Shown: positions 51,201 through 62,503 of the stretch, one piece after another
Position numbering within the stretch: position 1 is the stretch's first letter
Layout of the letters: the number at the start of each line of letters is the position of its first letter
NCBI GenBank assembly: GCA_035079385.1
Contig: JAVHKY010000067.1
Coordinates: 434,001 to 498,000, forward strand
DNA: 64,000 nt
Direction: 5' to 3'
DNA from: Aspidiotus rigidus
Taxonomy: Eukaryota; Arthropoda; Insecta; Hemiptera; Diaspididae
Notes under the pieces: model-generated
What the model was told of the DNA's origin: nothing
Database searches by the model: none
The model's input: the letters and a program-made list of their open reading frames with translations, nothing else
Position numbers and translations under genes: made by a program

Positions 51201-54200
51201 TCCTCGTCCGTTGTTCAGCTCGAAGTCACCCGTTATGATGGACTCATTTGGCCAGCACTGAAATATCAAACACCCTTTATATCCAAAACCCATCTCACCG
51301 CTAGCCAGGGCCGAGAAATTGCGCACCATCTTTGGCGCCACGTCCGGTCTTGTCTCGATCAATATTCGGCCAAAAGGTGCACCATTCACTTCAATATTGA
51401 AGTAAAATATGACGAACGACGGATTTAAAGTTTGCATTGTGATCGCTGGTTGTGGAGGAAGAGGCTGCATGGCCGGGTTGAACGCCAACAACGTGGTCGC
51501 GCAATTTTCTACTGGACCGTACGGACTGGGTGTGATTGACGGCGATTTCACAGAGACAAATTCGATATTACCGAGACCATTTTGCTGCAAACTTCCTCCC
51601 TGTCTCTGCTGTTGCTGTTGTTTAGAAACCATGTGTCGCGAGTACAGCTGCGACATGCAGTAGTTGGCCAAAAATAAGATCGGATTGTTCAGCTGTGTTC
51701 CATTAGTTTGTTGCGTAAGCTGGGTACTCATGGCTGAATCGGGCGAGTTCAAGTTATCTAAAACGTGGCGAATTAAACTAAAATCGAAGACGACGTTTGC
51801 GTTACGTATTAAAGCATCCATACGGCACTGCATGTACATCTCTTGACACCTTGACTGCAGCTTCTGTTTTTCGACGACGAGATTTGTATACAAAAGCTGC
51901 ACGTCGTTAAGTTCGTCTAAACGCGTCAAGTCCACCTGGGTACGATTCAGTAGGGCGCGGGCCTCGTCCACCTCTGGAATCACGATTGAGCCGCTTTGCA
52001 GATCAGTTTCGATGAATGCTTTCAATGTGATACACGCCTCATGCACCTTCAAAAGAAATTGACGTTGTTGCGATACGAGACGTTGTACTTCATTTACGAG
52101 CTTAGCAATCGCTACAGTTTCTGTTTGTACCTGTGAATAGAGAAACTTTCGTTAATTATGATGAGATTGAGACCGTCGGTATCATTTTGTCGCAAAGAAA
52201 TTGTTTGCAAACGAGAAAGAGAGAAACAATTCACATACTTCGGATACGAGTTTTTCTTTGGCTTCATCTTGGGAAATGATTTGGTGCGTTATGTGCATCT
52301 GCTCTGGCGGTGTAGCGCACAGTCGACATATCGACACAAAACATGTATGACACCATAATTGCAACGGCATACTATGTGCTAGGCAGTTTTCGATCTGTAA
52401 TAATTGATGTAGAAGTATTGATAGTTAGTAATGGCGTCAATTTTACAAAATAATACAATTTTAGTTTTGAGTAAGGACTGCTCGTACACCAAAATTACAT
52501 TCTGAACCTAATTAGGAAATCAATTTTATTTTCTCACTTTAATGGACTTATTTTTTGACCACGTTGGGAAGACCCATGTTGTTTCGCTCATAATTTCAGA
52601 TCTTTTTCCGTCAAATAAATCGATGATCTGCTTTCATGATCTCGAACGTTAGGCTAAACCTCGACCACAAATAAAACCTTTCGACTAATGGCAAACAATT
52701 TCGTTTTACTTTCGATATGACTCTTGATAACTAAGATCTTGATGAGAAGGAAAAGTTAATAAGTGACAAGCCTGTCTGCTCAAACGAGATTCCTATACTT
52801 AATCTGTAATTATTGTACTTGGGATTTTTTTCAGAATTCAATTTTTTTCTTTTTCACTTTGAAAGTCTTTACGAATGAACTTCCATTTTAATTATGTATG
52901 AGTAGTTGCGTGAGAGAAGTTATTGAATGTCGACTGGAATTTACACTATCAGAAATTTAAAATAGCTGTTAAGCACCTGGAGATGATCATAAAAAAATGA
53001 AAAGTAGTGAATTCAGGCCTCAAATTCCAAAATTTCAGCTGCAAGGTTGGCGAAAATGGTATAGTGGGTTCATTGCACCATTTTTTTTTTTTTTTTTTTT
53101 TCTTCATTATTTTGGTATAATGAGCAATAATGACAGTGAAATAAACAAGTTTTCCGAAAGATTAACAAGACAATAGCCACAGACTGAGTTTTTTTCTTCA
53201 GCCGAGTGAAAGAAAAATTGTCCCTCTGATATCAGACAATTTGTGTTCGTGGAAAATAATAATTTCCCCCGCCTTCTCTCGAGCCTTCTATTTTTAGTCT
53301 CTCATTGAACGTGGATTCTGCTTGCAAAAACGCGGGAAAACGTTAAGTCACGATGCAGTTCGAAGAACGCGCAAACGCACGAGGGACGCCAATCTCACTG
53401 AACAATATCCCCCCTGTACTATCGGTATTATAATTTAACCTGCGAAAATTATCATCGTTCTATTTTTGACAAGTGTTTGAGATTGCTTCTTATTGGAAAT
53501 TTTGAACGTGAGATTTTTTATTTCTCGTCGACGATTCTGAATGCGTACCTTTTAAGACTAAAAATAGAATAAAATTTTGAGCGCACGAGAGTTGAGAGCA
53601 ACGTAAGAGAGAGGTAAATTTGTAAGCGTTACAAGTGTCGAGAGGAATATGAAAAAAGAGGAAAAATACTTTAAAATAATAGGAACACACTTTTTTATCC
53701 TTATCCGGTGGTATAGTCTCGTGATTGACAGTAGGAACGTTGTTACCTCCGTTGATGGAATTTTTTATGTTGGATAAGCTAGTTGACAATACCAGGATAG
53801 GATTGTAGGTTGGTAACACTTCCGGATCTTGCTCCTCCAGCTCGGTTCTTTTCCAACAATTAACACAGAACACTTCCATGCCCTTCATCATGGTCGATCT
53901 TATGCACGACAAACAAAAGTAATGCTTGCATGTCAGAAGTTTGGGCACGGAGTCGATGTGATTGAATTTCTGCTTGCACAAATTGCAAATAACTAGTTCT
54001 TCGATGTCCTTTATGTTCGTGAGGTCCATCATCTGTATCATCTGCAAATATGATATTAATTTCAGATTATTAAAACAGCTCGCGGACTTGTTCTTTCCTA
54101 CAAACGTAATTTCTCTATCGTAATCAAAAGCGTGCAAAAATCGTTGAAAATAGTTTTCTTTTTACCTTAGGCAGAGACGTATTTTTACTCTCAAACCAAA

Positions 54201-57200
54201 CCATTGTTACAGGATAGATAGCGATACTCGATTTAATAAATAATAGTAATAATAAACGAATTACGTTAAAATTAAAATTGAATGTTTCTTACGATTTAAA
54301 AGGAAATAAGAAATGAAAAGTAAACTTAGGAAATATTTTTTATAGATATATATTTACACACTAAGGGAACCCACGTGAAATTTGCGAGACGATAACTAAT
54401 TTACGTTGAGAATGAAATTAATATACGGATACTTAGAAGTTACTTTTAAAAAATACGAAAATCTTAATTTATACGTGGAATATTATAGAGAGGAAAAAAT
54501 CACAACGATAATTCGTAGAATGGAAACGCTTAAAATTGTATTTACATTCGATTACGTTAAATTAGAGAGAACGAAAGGAACCGTTTACGTTAATATTTTG
54601 AAATTTGAAGATTTTAGCGAATGAAAACTAGTTATGATACGAATTGATGAAGCCGAGTATTGCAAGATTCACGCTTGATAGAGATGATATTCGTATACCG
54701 TCAGACTTCTTTCAATCACGAATTAAATGCTCGTCTTCAATATTATCACTTAGTTTTCGTCGAGTATTTTCTAGTGACTCGGTTTCGCTGATTAACTTAC
54801 CTGTAAGGTAAACGTTACAAATTAATGTACAGCTGTTGAATTAAAATACTCGCGTAACTAAGTTTTCGCGCGTTTCTGCACTGTAAACAGGAACTAGAGT
54901 AGAGTTGTGGGACACGTATGTTATCTACATACGAGCGATTTCAAACAACGGAAACTTAAGTTCATTGATATCGCATCGAAAGTAATTATGTTCCTCGTGT
55001 GGGATGTTCTCATTTCACTTATCAGTAATATCAGAGTTGGCCTCCTACCGCCATTATCACGCGTTTAGGAACATGAAATTTTTACGCAGTACACGATGTC
55101 AAATGATGGCGGCATTAATCGAATAATGAACTTTGGAAAGAGAAATGATAATATTTGAAATTCGTTAATCCAGAACGTTTGCCCTGGATAAACGAAGATA
55201 AGAATGAGATTACGTCAGAATTAGTTTTTCTTCAACAAAGTTGTCATGTTTCCTTATCGAGCTAGTAGAGATGAGTAAAGGATTGGATATTGATGGAAAG
55301 TTTAGTTAAAGTATTTTCAAGTATGAAAACTTACCTTTTCGAACGTCGTTATAACAGAATTCGGAAACAATGCCTAACAAGTTGCATCGACTCGTGCTTT
55401 GTATTGTGAACGTGAAGTAACATTCTCTACTGAATTCATCGAATGTCGAATATCATCAAATACATTCGATGGTAATTAATAACGAATAACATTTACTTTC
55501 TTACGAGAAAATTCAAATGAATGCATCGAGTAGTGGTGTTACAAAGAGTTTGGTTTCAGTGTTTGAAGGAGTTATTATCGAGATCTGTACGATAGAGCGA
55601 TTGAGCTGTAAGTGGAAACACATTCGAATTCAACGATATTCGCATTTTTACTATTAATTGTAGCTTAAATAATAGTTAAAACAGTAACGTAAACAAAATT
55701 CGTACATCGAGTTGTTAACAGTTACAACTGTTTTCTTTTTCAAACGGTTTATGGCGTATCAGAATTTTACTCAAGGACTCGTGTTGTTGTTGAGACTCTC
55801 TCTTGCTATTCTGCTTTTTATCGTCTGTGAGATGCACAGTGCCCGGTGTTGAGAGAAAATTAGAACTTTTCAAGTTTTGGTTTCTCCTTATACGCGGCGA
55901 ATAATTGAAAATTCTCGGATGTTTTTGATTCGTAACATCGTTAAATTGATATTATTTTTCGTTACAAAAGATATAATTCGAATTTTCCTCTCAAGTAAAT
56001 CGCAATAGAATTGACGTGTATTTACGGAATGGCGAATGGCGACGCTTGATTCGACAATGCCTCGACATTTATTGGCTTTGTTCTATTTCTCGTTCGTGAT
56101 TCGACCAATGGCGTTTCTACGTGCTCTCTGTGTACGTGTGAAGTTGGATAACGTGGTTGCATAAACGTGCTCTCTGCCTTGCGAAGTTGAATTGACGTAA
56201 ATCCAAATCAACGATCAGGCAAACTGTATCTTTCAATCGATTGAGAAAATATAATTTCTTCCTGATCGTTGATTCGGATATACATTAATTCAACGTTGAA
56301 CGGACGTCTTTGTAATGAAGAGCATCGCTACAATGAACACAAACGTGTGAATAGTGAAAGATTGTTCTATTTTAATTTTATCGTACTCGTTGTTCGATAC
56401 GAATATACGATGCGTTGTTAGCTTCGTGTGAGAGCGAATCTTGTAAAGTTTTCATTATTTTAATTAATTAGATGACCCTAGCTCATTGTGAAATTATAAT
56501 AATAAGATTGCCGATGTACGTGCAGTACGGTAGATTGCGAATGACACGGATAATTTGAGCGGGTAAATTCTTCGAAAATTTGAACCGAGTAAAGCTTTCG
56601 AAGTTCCGCGAGTTCCGTCGAATCTGTGGTATGATTTCGTAGGTCGTTTTCTAGCGGTTAGCGCGCTGTTTCTCGAAATCGTATCCATTCCCGGGCTTTC
56701 TTCTTGTTCGTTACTTTAAAATTTTTGAACTTGTCATCAGACTACTGCACCGGCGCCTGTATTGCACTCGTTTTACACATCCACACTCTCTGTTCAATGT
56801 TCAGCAGGTAGTGAGATGGAGAGGAAACGAAAAATTATTCATTCATATATACCTTCTGAAACCTCCTCGTGCGCGTATTAAAATTTTGGTACGCTACTTT
56901 CGTCAAATCAATTTTTTAAGGGGAAGATGAGCTCTCGACAGTGGATTAAGCTTACTGTCGGAATCAAGATGAATGCGATTAATTTTTTCGTCATTATTAA
57001 ATTATGACTCGCCACTTTAGGTTTTCATTTTCCAAATAGTAGGCTACTCTTCGTCGGATCCGGGGATATCTACCTACATGAAAGTCCAAAAGTGGTGCTT
57101 TAAAGTAGAAACGAAATTTTTGGTGTGTCGAATTATCTTCAGGTTTTAGATAGGTAGGTATATGAAGAGAAAGTGGTTGCGAATCAACAGTATCGAAAAA

Positions 57201-60200
57201 TCGTATCATTCTATTTAAATATATCGCATCAAAATTGGAGTCTTATTGGATACAACGAATGGTTTCTATTTTTATTCGTAATGCCCTTTTCAAAAATATT
57301 GGGTTACAATTTTTCTTCCAATAATTCCTCATTTTATCGAAAAAAATTGGAAGTTTGTAAAGAAAGTTTCGAAATTATGAGTTGTGTAATTTTCTTCAGA
57401 TTATCAATTGATAGAAAAAAATCACACTGACACAATGGATAGTGGGAGCTCAAAAGGATAAATATTTTATTTTTCTGTGTCGGCATCAAACTTTTATTCA
57501 TTTTGATGTGAATGATAAATTTGAGCTAATTTTTACGATGTAGGCCTACATAACAAGAATATTCGAAGAATGTACGTTCGTATATATTTAGAAAAAAAAA
57601 AAAAAAAACAAAACTTCATTGTTGAACTTATCGCAGGAAATTGATGAGCAAACGATGATTATATCAATTTATCGTGTTTTAAAGACGATGAGAAAATTCT
57701 TTGAAAACTATGTATATGTGAGGCGATTTAAAAACCATACCTAAAACTCATTTCATTTTTTTTTTCTTGCATTTTCAAATAGAGGATAGTTTTCTGAATC
57801 TACAAAAAATTTTCCACATGGGTTGAAAATTCTCCGAGACATGATCTTTCGAAGTTACAACCTTTAAAAAGTAAATTCTGAGAAAATTGGAAAAAAGTTA
57901 GGTACCTACTGAAAGTTTGTAACTGAAAAGAAATTAGGAGCGAGTTTAGGTATGGTTTCTCAGATCGCCTCACATATTTTGGATGGACCACTATTAAGCA
58001 TAACATTGGTAGCAAATTCAGTCCTGAGAAATGAAGAAAAAAAATATATATAATTGGAAGATAGATTTTATAGTTGGAAGTGAAGTATTGAAATTAGCGT
58101 AGAAATTACTGGAAAGAGTGAATCCATCAGAAAATTCTAAAGAAGGGAGGGAAGGGCTATGTTTAGATTTCTAAATGCAACTTTTCCATGTTGAAGTAAA
58201 TTTTCTAAGAAGTTTCTGTATTCTAGAACAGAATTCCTCTTTCTGTACATTTGCGGTAGCTTTTTTCCTTATCAGGAAATTTCCTCTGTGGGGGTTATTT
58301 TGAAAAATTTGCCGTACGTCGTTCTCCGTCGGGCAAGAACTGACCCAGCCAAAATTTTTTCGAACTCAAACTTCATATAGTCGATGGTCAAATTTTTTTC
58401 AAGTTCAATATATTTAAATAACTCGAAATGTGGATCAGAAGGAGACCTACATATAATTGTTGTACTTCGAGGTAAGGCCCAGTAGCCTATCCTCTTTCCA
58501 TTTTTTTTTTTTTTTTTTTTCCCGTACATAATTATATTTATTTTTTTAGTAATTTTTGGTTAGATGTAATAATAAAAAAAAAAAAAAAAACTATTGTATT
58601 CTTCTGTATGACTCCAGGTAGTTTTTTCTTTTCCATTCAAATATGAAAAATAAAAAAGATTTATTCGCTAAAATAAACTTTTTGCACGCCAAAAATTGGT
58701 TTTAGAATACTGTAAGTATGTTTGCTTTTCATTGAGGACTTTTCGAACAATGGGGGAAAATATTCTTTCCCGTATTCAGTAGTGAACTCTATTATTATAT
58801 GCTGTAGAAGTCATATTTTGTACAGCCAGATAATATGTCACTCTCTGTTCATTCCTTTAAACACATGATGGCTAATTTGAGGTTGTTCAAATATTTTTTG
58901 GGTGTATATCAGCAACTTTGAGATTCCTCAATATGTTGTTGTATTATGGCTTTGAGACTTCTTGAAGCTCTGTGATAAGCTGTAATAATCATTTACAAAA
59001 TATTAACGAGTAACCTGTTGACATGTATGTGTCTTTGGGCTGGTGGTCAGTCAGAAATTTGCGTCACGTTCTATAACGTCATCAGTCACCTTGATCTACT
59101 TTAGGATCGCCTTCATTATAATAAGCCTTACATTTTAGGCTACTATTGTTGGAGTGTAGCTTACCGATTTATCATCTCACAAATATGAAATACCAAAATT
59201 ATACAAAGCTTGATGTAACGCTCACGTGAGAAACTATTGGTCTTAAAGATGATGAAAAATATAAATTTTGCCTTTGCGCGCTGTCTGTATTTCTTCCTGA
59301 AGTAAATTTTATCAACTGACTCATTTTCCTGAAAGTTATAGTAGATTTATAAACCTAATATGCAGCATACTAGACTTCTACTAACTGGACTGCTGCAGTA
59401 ATTTTAGATTTCATTAAGACCTAATGGAATGAAGTTGCTATACATCATATTTGCTTTCAGGAGAAAGATAAATATGGAAATGAGGTATCCAGGTTGGCGA
59501 GACCCCTTCCCGTTGAATATTTACTGGTAGATGTGCCGACGTCAACGCCTCTCACTCCGCAATTCACTTTTCCCATCAATTACAATAATGGAGTACAATT
59601 TCCAGTTGAAAATAGGTAAGTTTCACTTAACTACCAACCTACGGAACGTAATGCATGTGGGTTAATTTGGTTTTCCCATCTTGTAGATTGATCGATGGTC
59701 ACGTCCAAGACTTCAATTCGCTCGCTAATTACTTGATGCAGTTTTCAAACGAGACGTTCCCGGACGCTGTATCGGATTTCCATTTGCTGTTGTACTTGGC
59801 GACAAATACAATCGTGCCTCTGAAAGTGAGCCCTTATATTAGTGTGAAGCAATCTCGGAAGCATGTTATAAACGTGTGTTATTGTTATTTGTTGAAGGAT
59901 CACTTGGATCAGTTGTTGGAAGCGATTCGCACGCGAGATACGGTCACCATAATGGATTGGAAGAAGTCGGAGCAGTGGGCTACGCTCGAACAGCTGATAT
60001 TGGCATCCTATAGTTCATCAAAACGTCGCTCCTCAAATGCGAATAGTAGTGATACGAGTATGTCAGCGTCAAGTACTCCTGGTCGCGAACCTTTCGATTC
60101 GTTTCCTTCGTCTTCGAACGGTCAACCTTGGACTTGTCCGCATTGCACTTTTCTCAACAATCCTGTACTATTCGCCTGTGATATGTGTAACTTACCTCGA

Positions 60201-60206
60201 TCCTAA
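42287..60206 (+). CDS. NPLOC4: NPL4 (nuclear protein localisation 4 homologue), 648 residues with a 14.3-kb intron
   Basis: Cofactor that, with UFD1, recruits p97/Cdc48 to ubiquitinated proteins for unfolding. Coding exons: 42287-42289, 42374-42454, 42564-42934, 43003-43140, 43215-43338, 44204-44383, 44462-44599, 44673-44820, 45009-45169, 59461-59615, 59687-59825 plus 59898-60206; all phases agree. Order: N-terminal ubiquitin-like region ([20 protein letters not shown]), the NPL4 zinc region (C153, C161, C164; later [14 protein letters not shown]), the MPN-like NPL4 core ([42 protein letters not shown]) and a C-terminal NZF finger (C626, C629, C640, C643 with the T-F and M residues used for ubiquitin binding). 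The length matches insect and human NPL4 (human about 608). The start is the least certain part: ATG|GTGACT gives MIIRIQSQ, but the following 84 bases are also open. Intron 9 contains a gene on the other strand. Confidence 0.95.
46041..46078 (-). other. CCGGTTTCGACCC-type motif resembling a hammerhead core
   Basis: The minus strand reads ATGATGATC, a short loop, GGGTCGAAACCGG. This resembles the CUGANGA...GAAAC core found in Penelope-like elements and retrozymes. The first C of CTGATGA is not in place and stem II is weak, so it may be only a relic. Confidence 0.3.
46939..47883 (+). mobile_element. MULE-type DNA transposon remnant inserted with TTATG duplication
   Basis: TTATG occurs at 46939-46943 and 47879-47883. 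Between them, 46944-47878 has inverted ends starting GGGGTTACGG (left) and GGGGTTGGTA (right, reverse complement). Next come subterminal tandem units GGCGCGGACGATTA, three on the left and related CGCGCCTAA units on the right. The interior encodes the C-terminal part of a MULE/FLYWCH-type transposase with frameshifts. MULE duplications are usually 8-10 bases, so the 5-base match is short. Confidence 0.75.
47104..47720 (+). pseudogene. Frameshifted C-terminal fragment of a MULE-type transposase
   Basis: 47104-47343 reads [17 protein letters not shown] and [16 protein letters not shown], typical of the MULE transposase found in many arthropods. After a stop the similarity continues in a second frame (YIGRR...[14 protein letters not shown]) and then a third ([18 protein letters not shown] and [10 protein letters not shown]), ending at a degraded EYLRGIAHN near 47690. 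The catalytic DDE core is missing, so the copy is dead. Confidence 0.8.
48674..48950. mobile_element. hAT-like MITE with perfect 8-base target duplication
   Basis: TACAGGTG is repeated at 48674-48681 and 48943-48950. The 261-base element between begins TAGGGTCG and ends, as reverse complement, CAGGGCCGGATTGAGC, the common hAT terminal pattern in arthropods. No real coding capacity; the overlapping open frames on both strands are shadows. Confidence 0.8.
50680..50690 (-). terminator. Two overlapping poly(A) signals of the RING-cyclophilin gene
   Basis: The minus strand carries AATAAAATAAA about 235 bases past the stop codon at 50922. The position fits 3' end formation; usage is inferred. Confidence 0.45.
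50922..54204 (-). CDS. RING - B-box 2 - coiled coil - cyclophilin-like protein, 584 residues, nested in NPL4 intron 9
   Basis: Exons: 54204-54166, 54041-53691, 52394-52239, 52130-50922; all phase 0. The RING is C3HC4 (C32, C35, C51, H53, C56, C59, C72, C75), as in E3 ubiquitin ligases. The second zinc site is a complete B-box 2 (C134, H137, C145, C148, C153, C156, H164, H167). Residues 183-290 look coiled coil, then a Gln-rich, low-complexity linker. Residues 418-584 are a cyclophilin fold: [37 protein letters not shown] and the end [10 protein letters not shown]. The residues matching human CypA R55, F60, M61, Q63 and F113 read Q, E, S, I and R, and W121/H126 are also absent, so isomerase activity is unlikely. 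The RING+B-box+coiled-coil+cyclophilin order equals primate TRIMCyp. The donor after residue 130 (AAAAAA|GTGTGT) and the short first exon are the weaker parts of the model. Confidence 0.85.
54205..57717. other. Remaining part of NPL4 intron 9 upstream of the nested gene
   Basis: Should include the promoter of the minus-strand RING-cyclophilin gene just right of 54204. I see no coding exon. A miRNA-like hairpin lies at 56186-56294. Confidence 0.4.
56186..56294. ncRNA. Candidate pre-miRNA-like hairpin
   Basis: The arms 56186-56219 and 56261-56294 pair over about 34 bases, with GTTGAATT at the base and a perfect 14-base block (AATCAACGATCAGG) near the loop. One G-U wobble and three mismatches separate them, which is more like a miRNA precursor than a transposon palindrome. 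The loop is about 40 bases. I do not recognise the mature sequence, and expression is unknown. Confidence 0.35.
57718..57973. mobile_element. MITE copy 1 with GTGAGGCGATYTGAGAAACC-type ends
   Basis: Inverted ends GTGAGGCGATTTAAAAACCA and (reverse complement) GTGAGGCGATCTGAGAAACC, continuing ATACCTAAACTCG. The flanks ATAT on both sides (57714-57717 and 57974-57977) could be a target duplication. 256 bases. A second copy is at 62504-63067. The ORF fragment [11 protein letters not shown] in both copies comes from the shared terminal repeat. Confidence 0.8.
57978..59460. other. Last part of NPL4 intron 9
   Basis: No gene supported. Long T and A runs lie near 58499-58520 and 58574-58590. Confidence 0.4.
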
Positions 60207-62208
60207 GAGCAGGACAATGTCGCACGAAAAAAGTACTTTTATGGCTAAATGAAGAATTTTTTTTTTTTTTTTTTTTTTTTCTCTCCAATTTGTGATTCCG
60301 TATTGGTTTTTGGTGTCTTTTTTTCCTCATTATCTTCCTTCATCCTCCTTTCATCATTTTTTCATGCGTCATATGTGATAGAAGAATTATCGTGTAAGAG
60401 TATATTTTTGTATAGGGTTTGAAAAACTTACCCTTAGTCGAAAAGAGTACGATGTGGAATCTCGTAACGGGCATTCCATAGGGGATGTACTTCTTTCGCG
60501 TCGATTTATACAATACATATTATTGTGTAAGTATTCTAATTTTTTCTGAAAAATTACACGCCGACGAAATTTTTATACTACAAATTTTGTAATACTGTGT
60601 TTCCGTGTAAGATACCAGAGAATACGAATGCCTAATGCGCGTTGAAAAAATGTTAAGAAAGTAAAAAAAGTCACAATTACACGAATTACTGTTGTACATT
60701 GTATCATTAAATGAGATTTTTTCACACTCGTTTGGGAAGTGATATTTTTTGTAGCACCGAGAGACTTTTGCAGTTTAGTTTTACACATCGGTGAATCAAT
60801 GAATACATTTTACAAAGATGCACTATCGGATCGGTTTCGTAGCCTAGGCTACAGATTGCGTCAACAACAGCTAAACTAAAACTAATTCATTACGAGAAAG
60901 AGCTTACGAGTTAAGTTATGTCTGCGAGGATGACTCATAAATCTTTAAACGAATACGAGTGGTAAGATTTTGTTAGCTGAAATGTATCTATCAATATTAT
61001 TATTCCGAGAGATCTGAATTTCCTCCAGTTAGCTGTGTACCCTTCCTATTTCACGAGAATGCAGGAGGCTAATTTGTCTGGTAAAGGAATGACTCGTTTT
61101 TACAAGGTGTTCAGAAAAGTGGTATCATTCAGATGCCAGGCGCTCTTGTGTTCTTTGATTGAATATCTTATACGTTTCTTTCCATCCTCAATATTTACTG
61201 AAGGTAGAGGTTTTCTTTATAATTCTACCAAAAGTTTTCCTTTCTATAATTTTGTTTATGTTAATCTGAATTACTTTTAGCGAGCATGTATTTAATCGTA
61301 CACATCTCTTTTTCAAAATTTCTCTTGTACACAAGAATAGTAATAGCTTTGTTTATCACTGCTAGATATGCTGTAAGGATGGAATGGTATTCCATTGATC
61401 TATTGGCATTATATATATCAATGAGAAGATATATTTTAGCAAACAAAATAATATTATCATACAAACCTTAATACTCACATTTGTCGAAAAATTTATGAGT
61501 TATCCTCACGGACATAAACTAGCTCTTAAGCACTTTCTCGTCATGAATTATGTGCACCCCTTGATACTTTTGGAGGTGAAATTTATCGAAGTTCAGTTTG
61601 TAGAAATTTTCAACGTGGAATTCGAAAATACACATGGAAGGACGCTCCGAGGCCGTTTTTTTTTTCTGTAAAATTGAATTTTGAACCAGAATCATAGAAC
61701 TTCTCGACCAATCCAACGGAAGTAAGAACTTCGCTCGAGCTCTAAAATTCATCGTTTCATCAGCGAAAAAAAGATAACATAGACTTTCTAAAGATAGAAA
61801 GATGAAAAGGGTTTTTCAATTGTACAAAATTAATCTATATTTTGTAAAGTTTTGGGAGTTTGTACAATGTGACTCTCAAGAGAGTTCAGGGCTAGTATAG
61901 CTGTACCTCCACAGGCTTGGGAGGGGTTGAAGTAAAAACTCTCAATAACAACTCCGAAACAATCGACTCAACTTTAACTTACTTACGATCTACTGACTTT
62001 TACAACCACGTTTAAAACTATGACACCAAAAAAAAAAAAAAAAAAAAAAAGAACATTTTTGTTTTCCTTTATATTTTTATTTCATCTCAATTCTTTCACA
62101 TGTATTTTGTTTTCAATTTTTCTACTTTATTAAGTACTAAGTTTTTGTAAAAGCAGAACTATCTGCCGAGCAAATAGCCCTTAGCGCAGCTGCATTGCTC
62201 GTAAAAAT

Positions 62209-62239
<31 letters not shown>

Positions 62240-62503
62240 CTACTTTATTAGTTGCTCATACAAGAGTACTTTCGGGTGTTATCCCATCATTAGTTGTGTC
62301 GCAACTGGAGAGCAAGGCCTTAACCATGAGTTCTGGAGAGACAAATCCACTCCTGGTCAGTGACGGTCATTCATCCAACCCCTAATCATAAAATAGGTGC
62401 TCCCCTAAATTAGCGGGAATTGAAGTACATCCATAACTAAGCTATCACGTATTTTGCTAGAAGAGCTCGAAAATGTTCCATTCATAAATTCGACACCAAT
62501 TAA
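60207..62503. other. NPL4 3' flank and intergenic DNA
   Basis: Begins with the NPL4 3' untranslated region; a long T run at 60257-60281 follows the stop closely. No clear AATAAA was found nearby. No further gene is supported. An A-rich repeat tail motif lies at 62166-62232. Confidence 0.4.
62166..62232 (+). repeat. SINE-like tail motif ending in poly(A), copy 1
   Basis: The block AGCAAATAGCCCTTAGCGC followed by AGCTGCATTGCTCGTAAAAA runs into a pure A tract. A diverged second copy is at 63655-63710, also running into an A-rich tract, which suggests a retroposed repeat tail. Confidence 0.45.
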
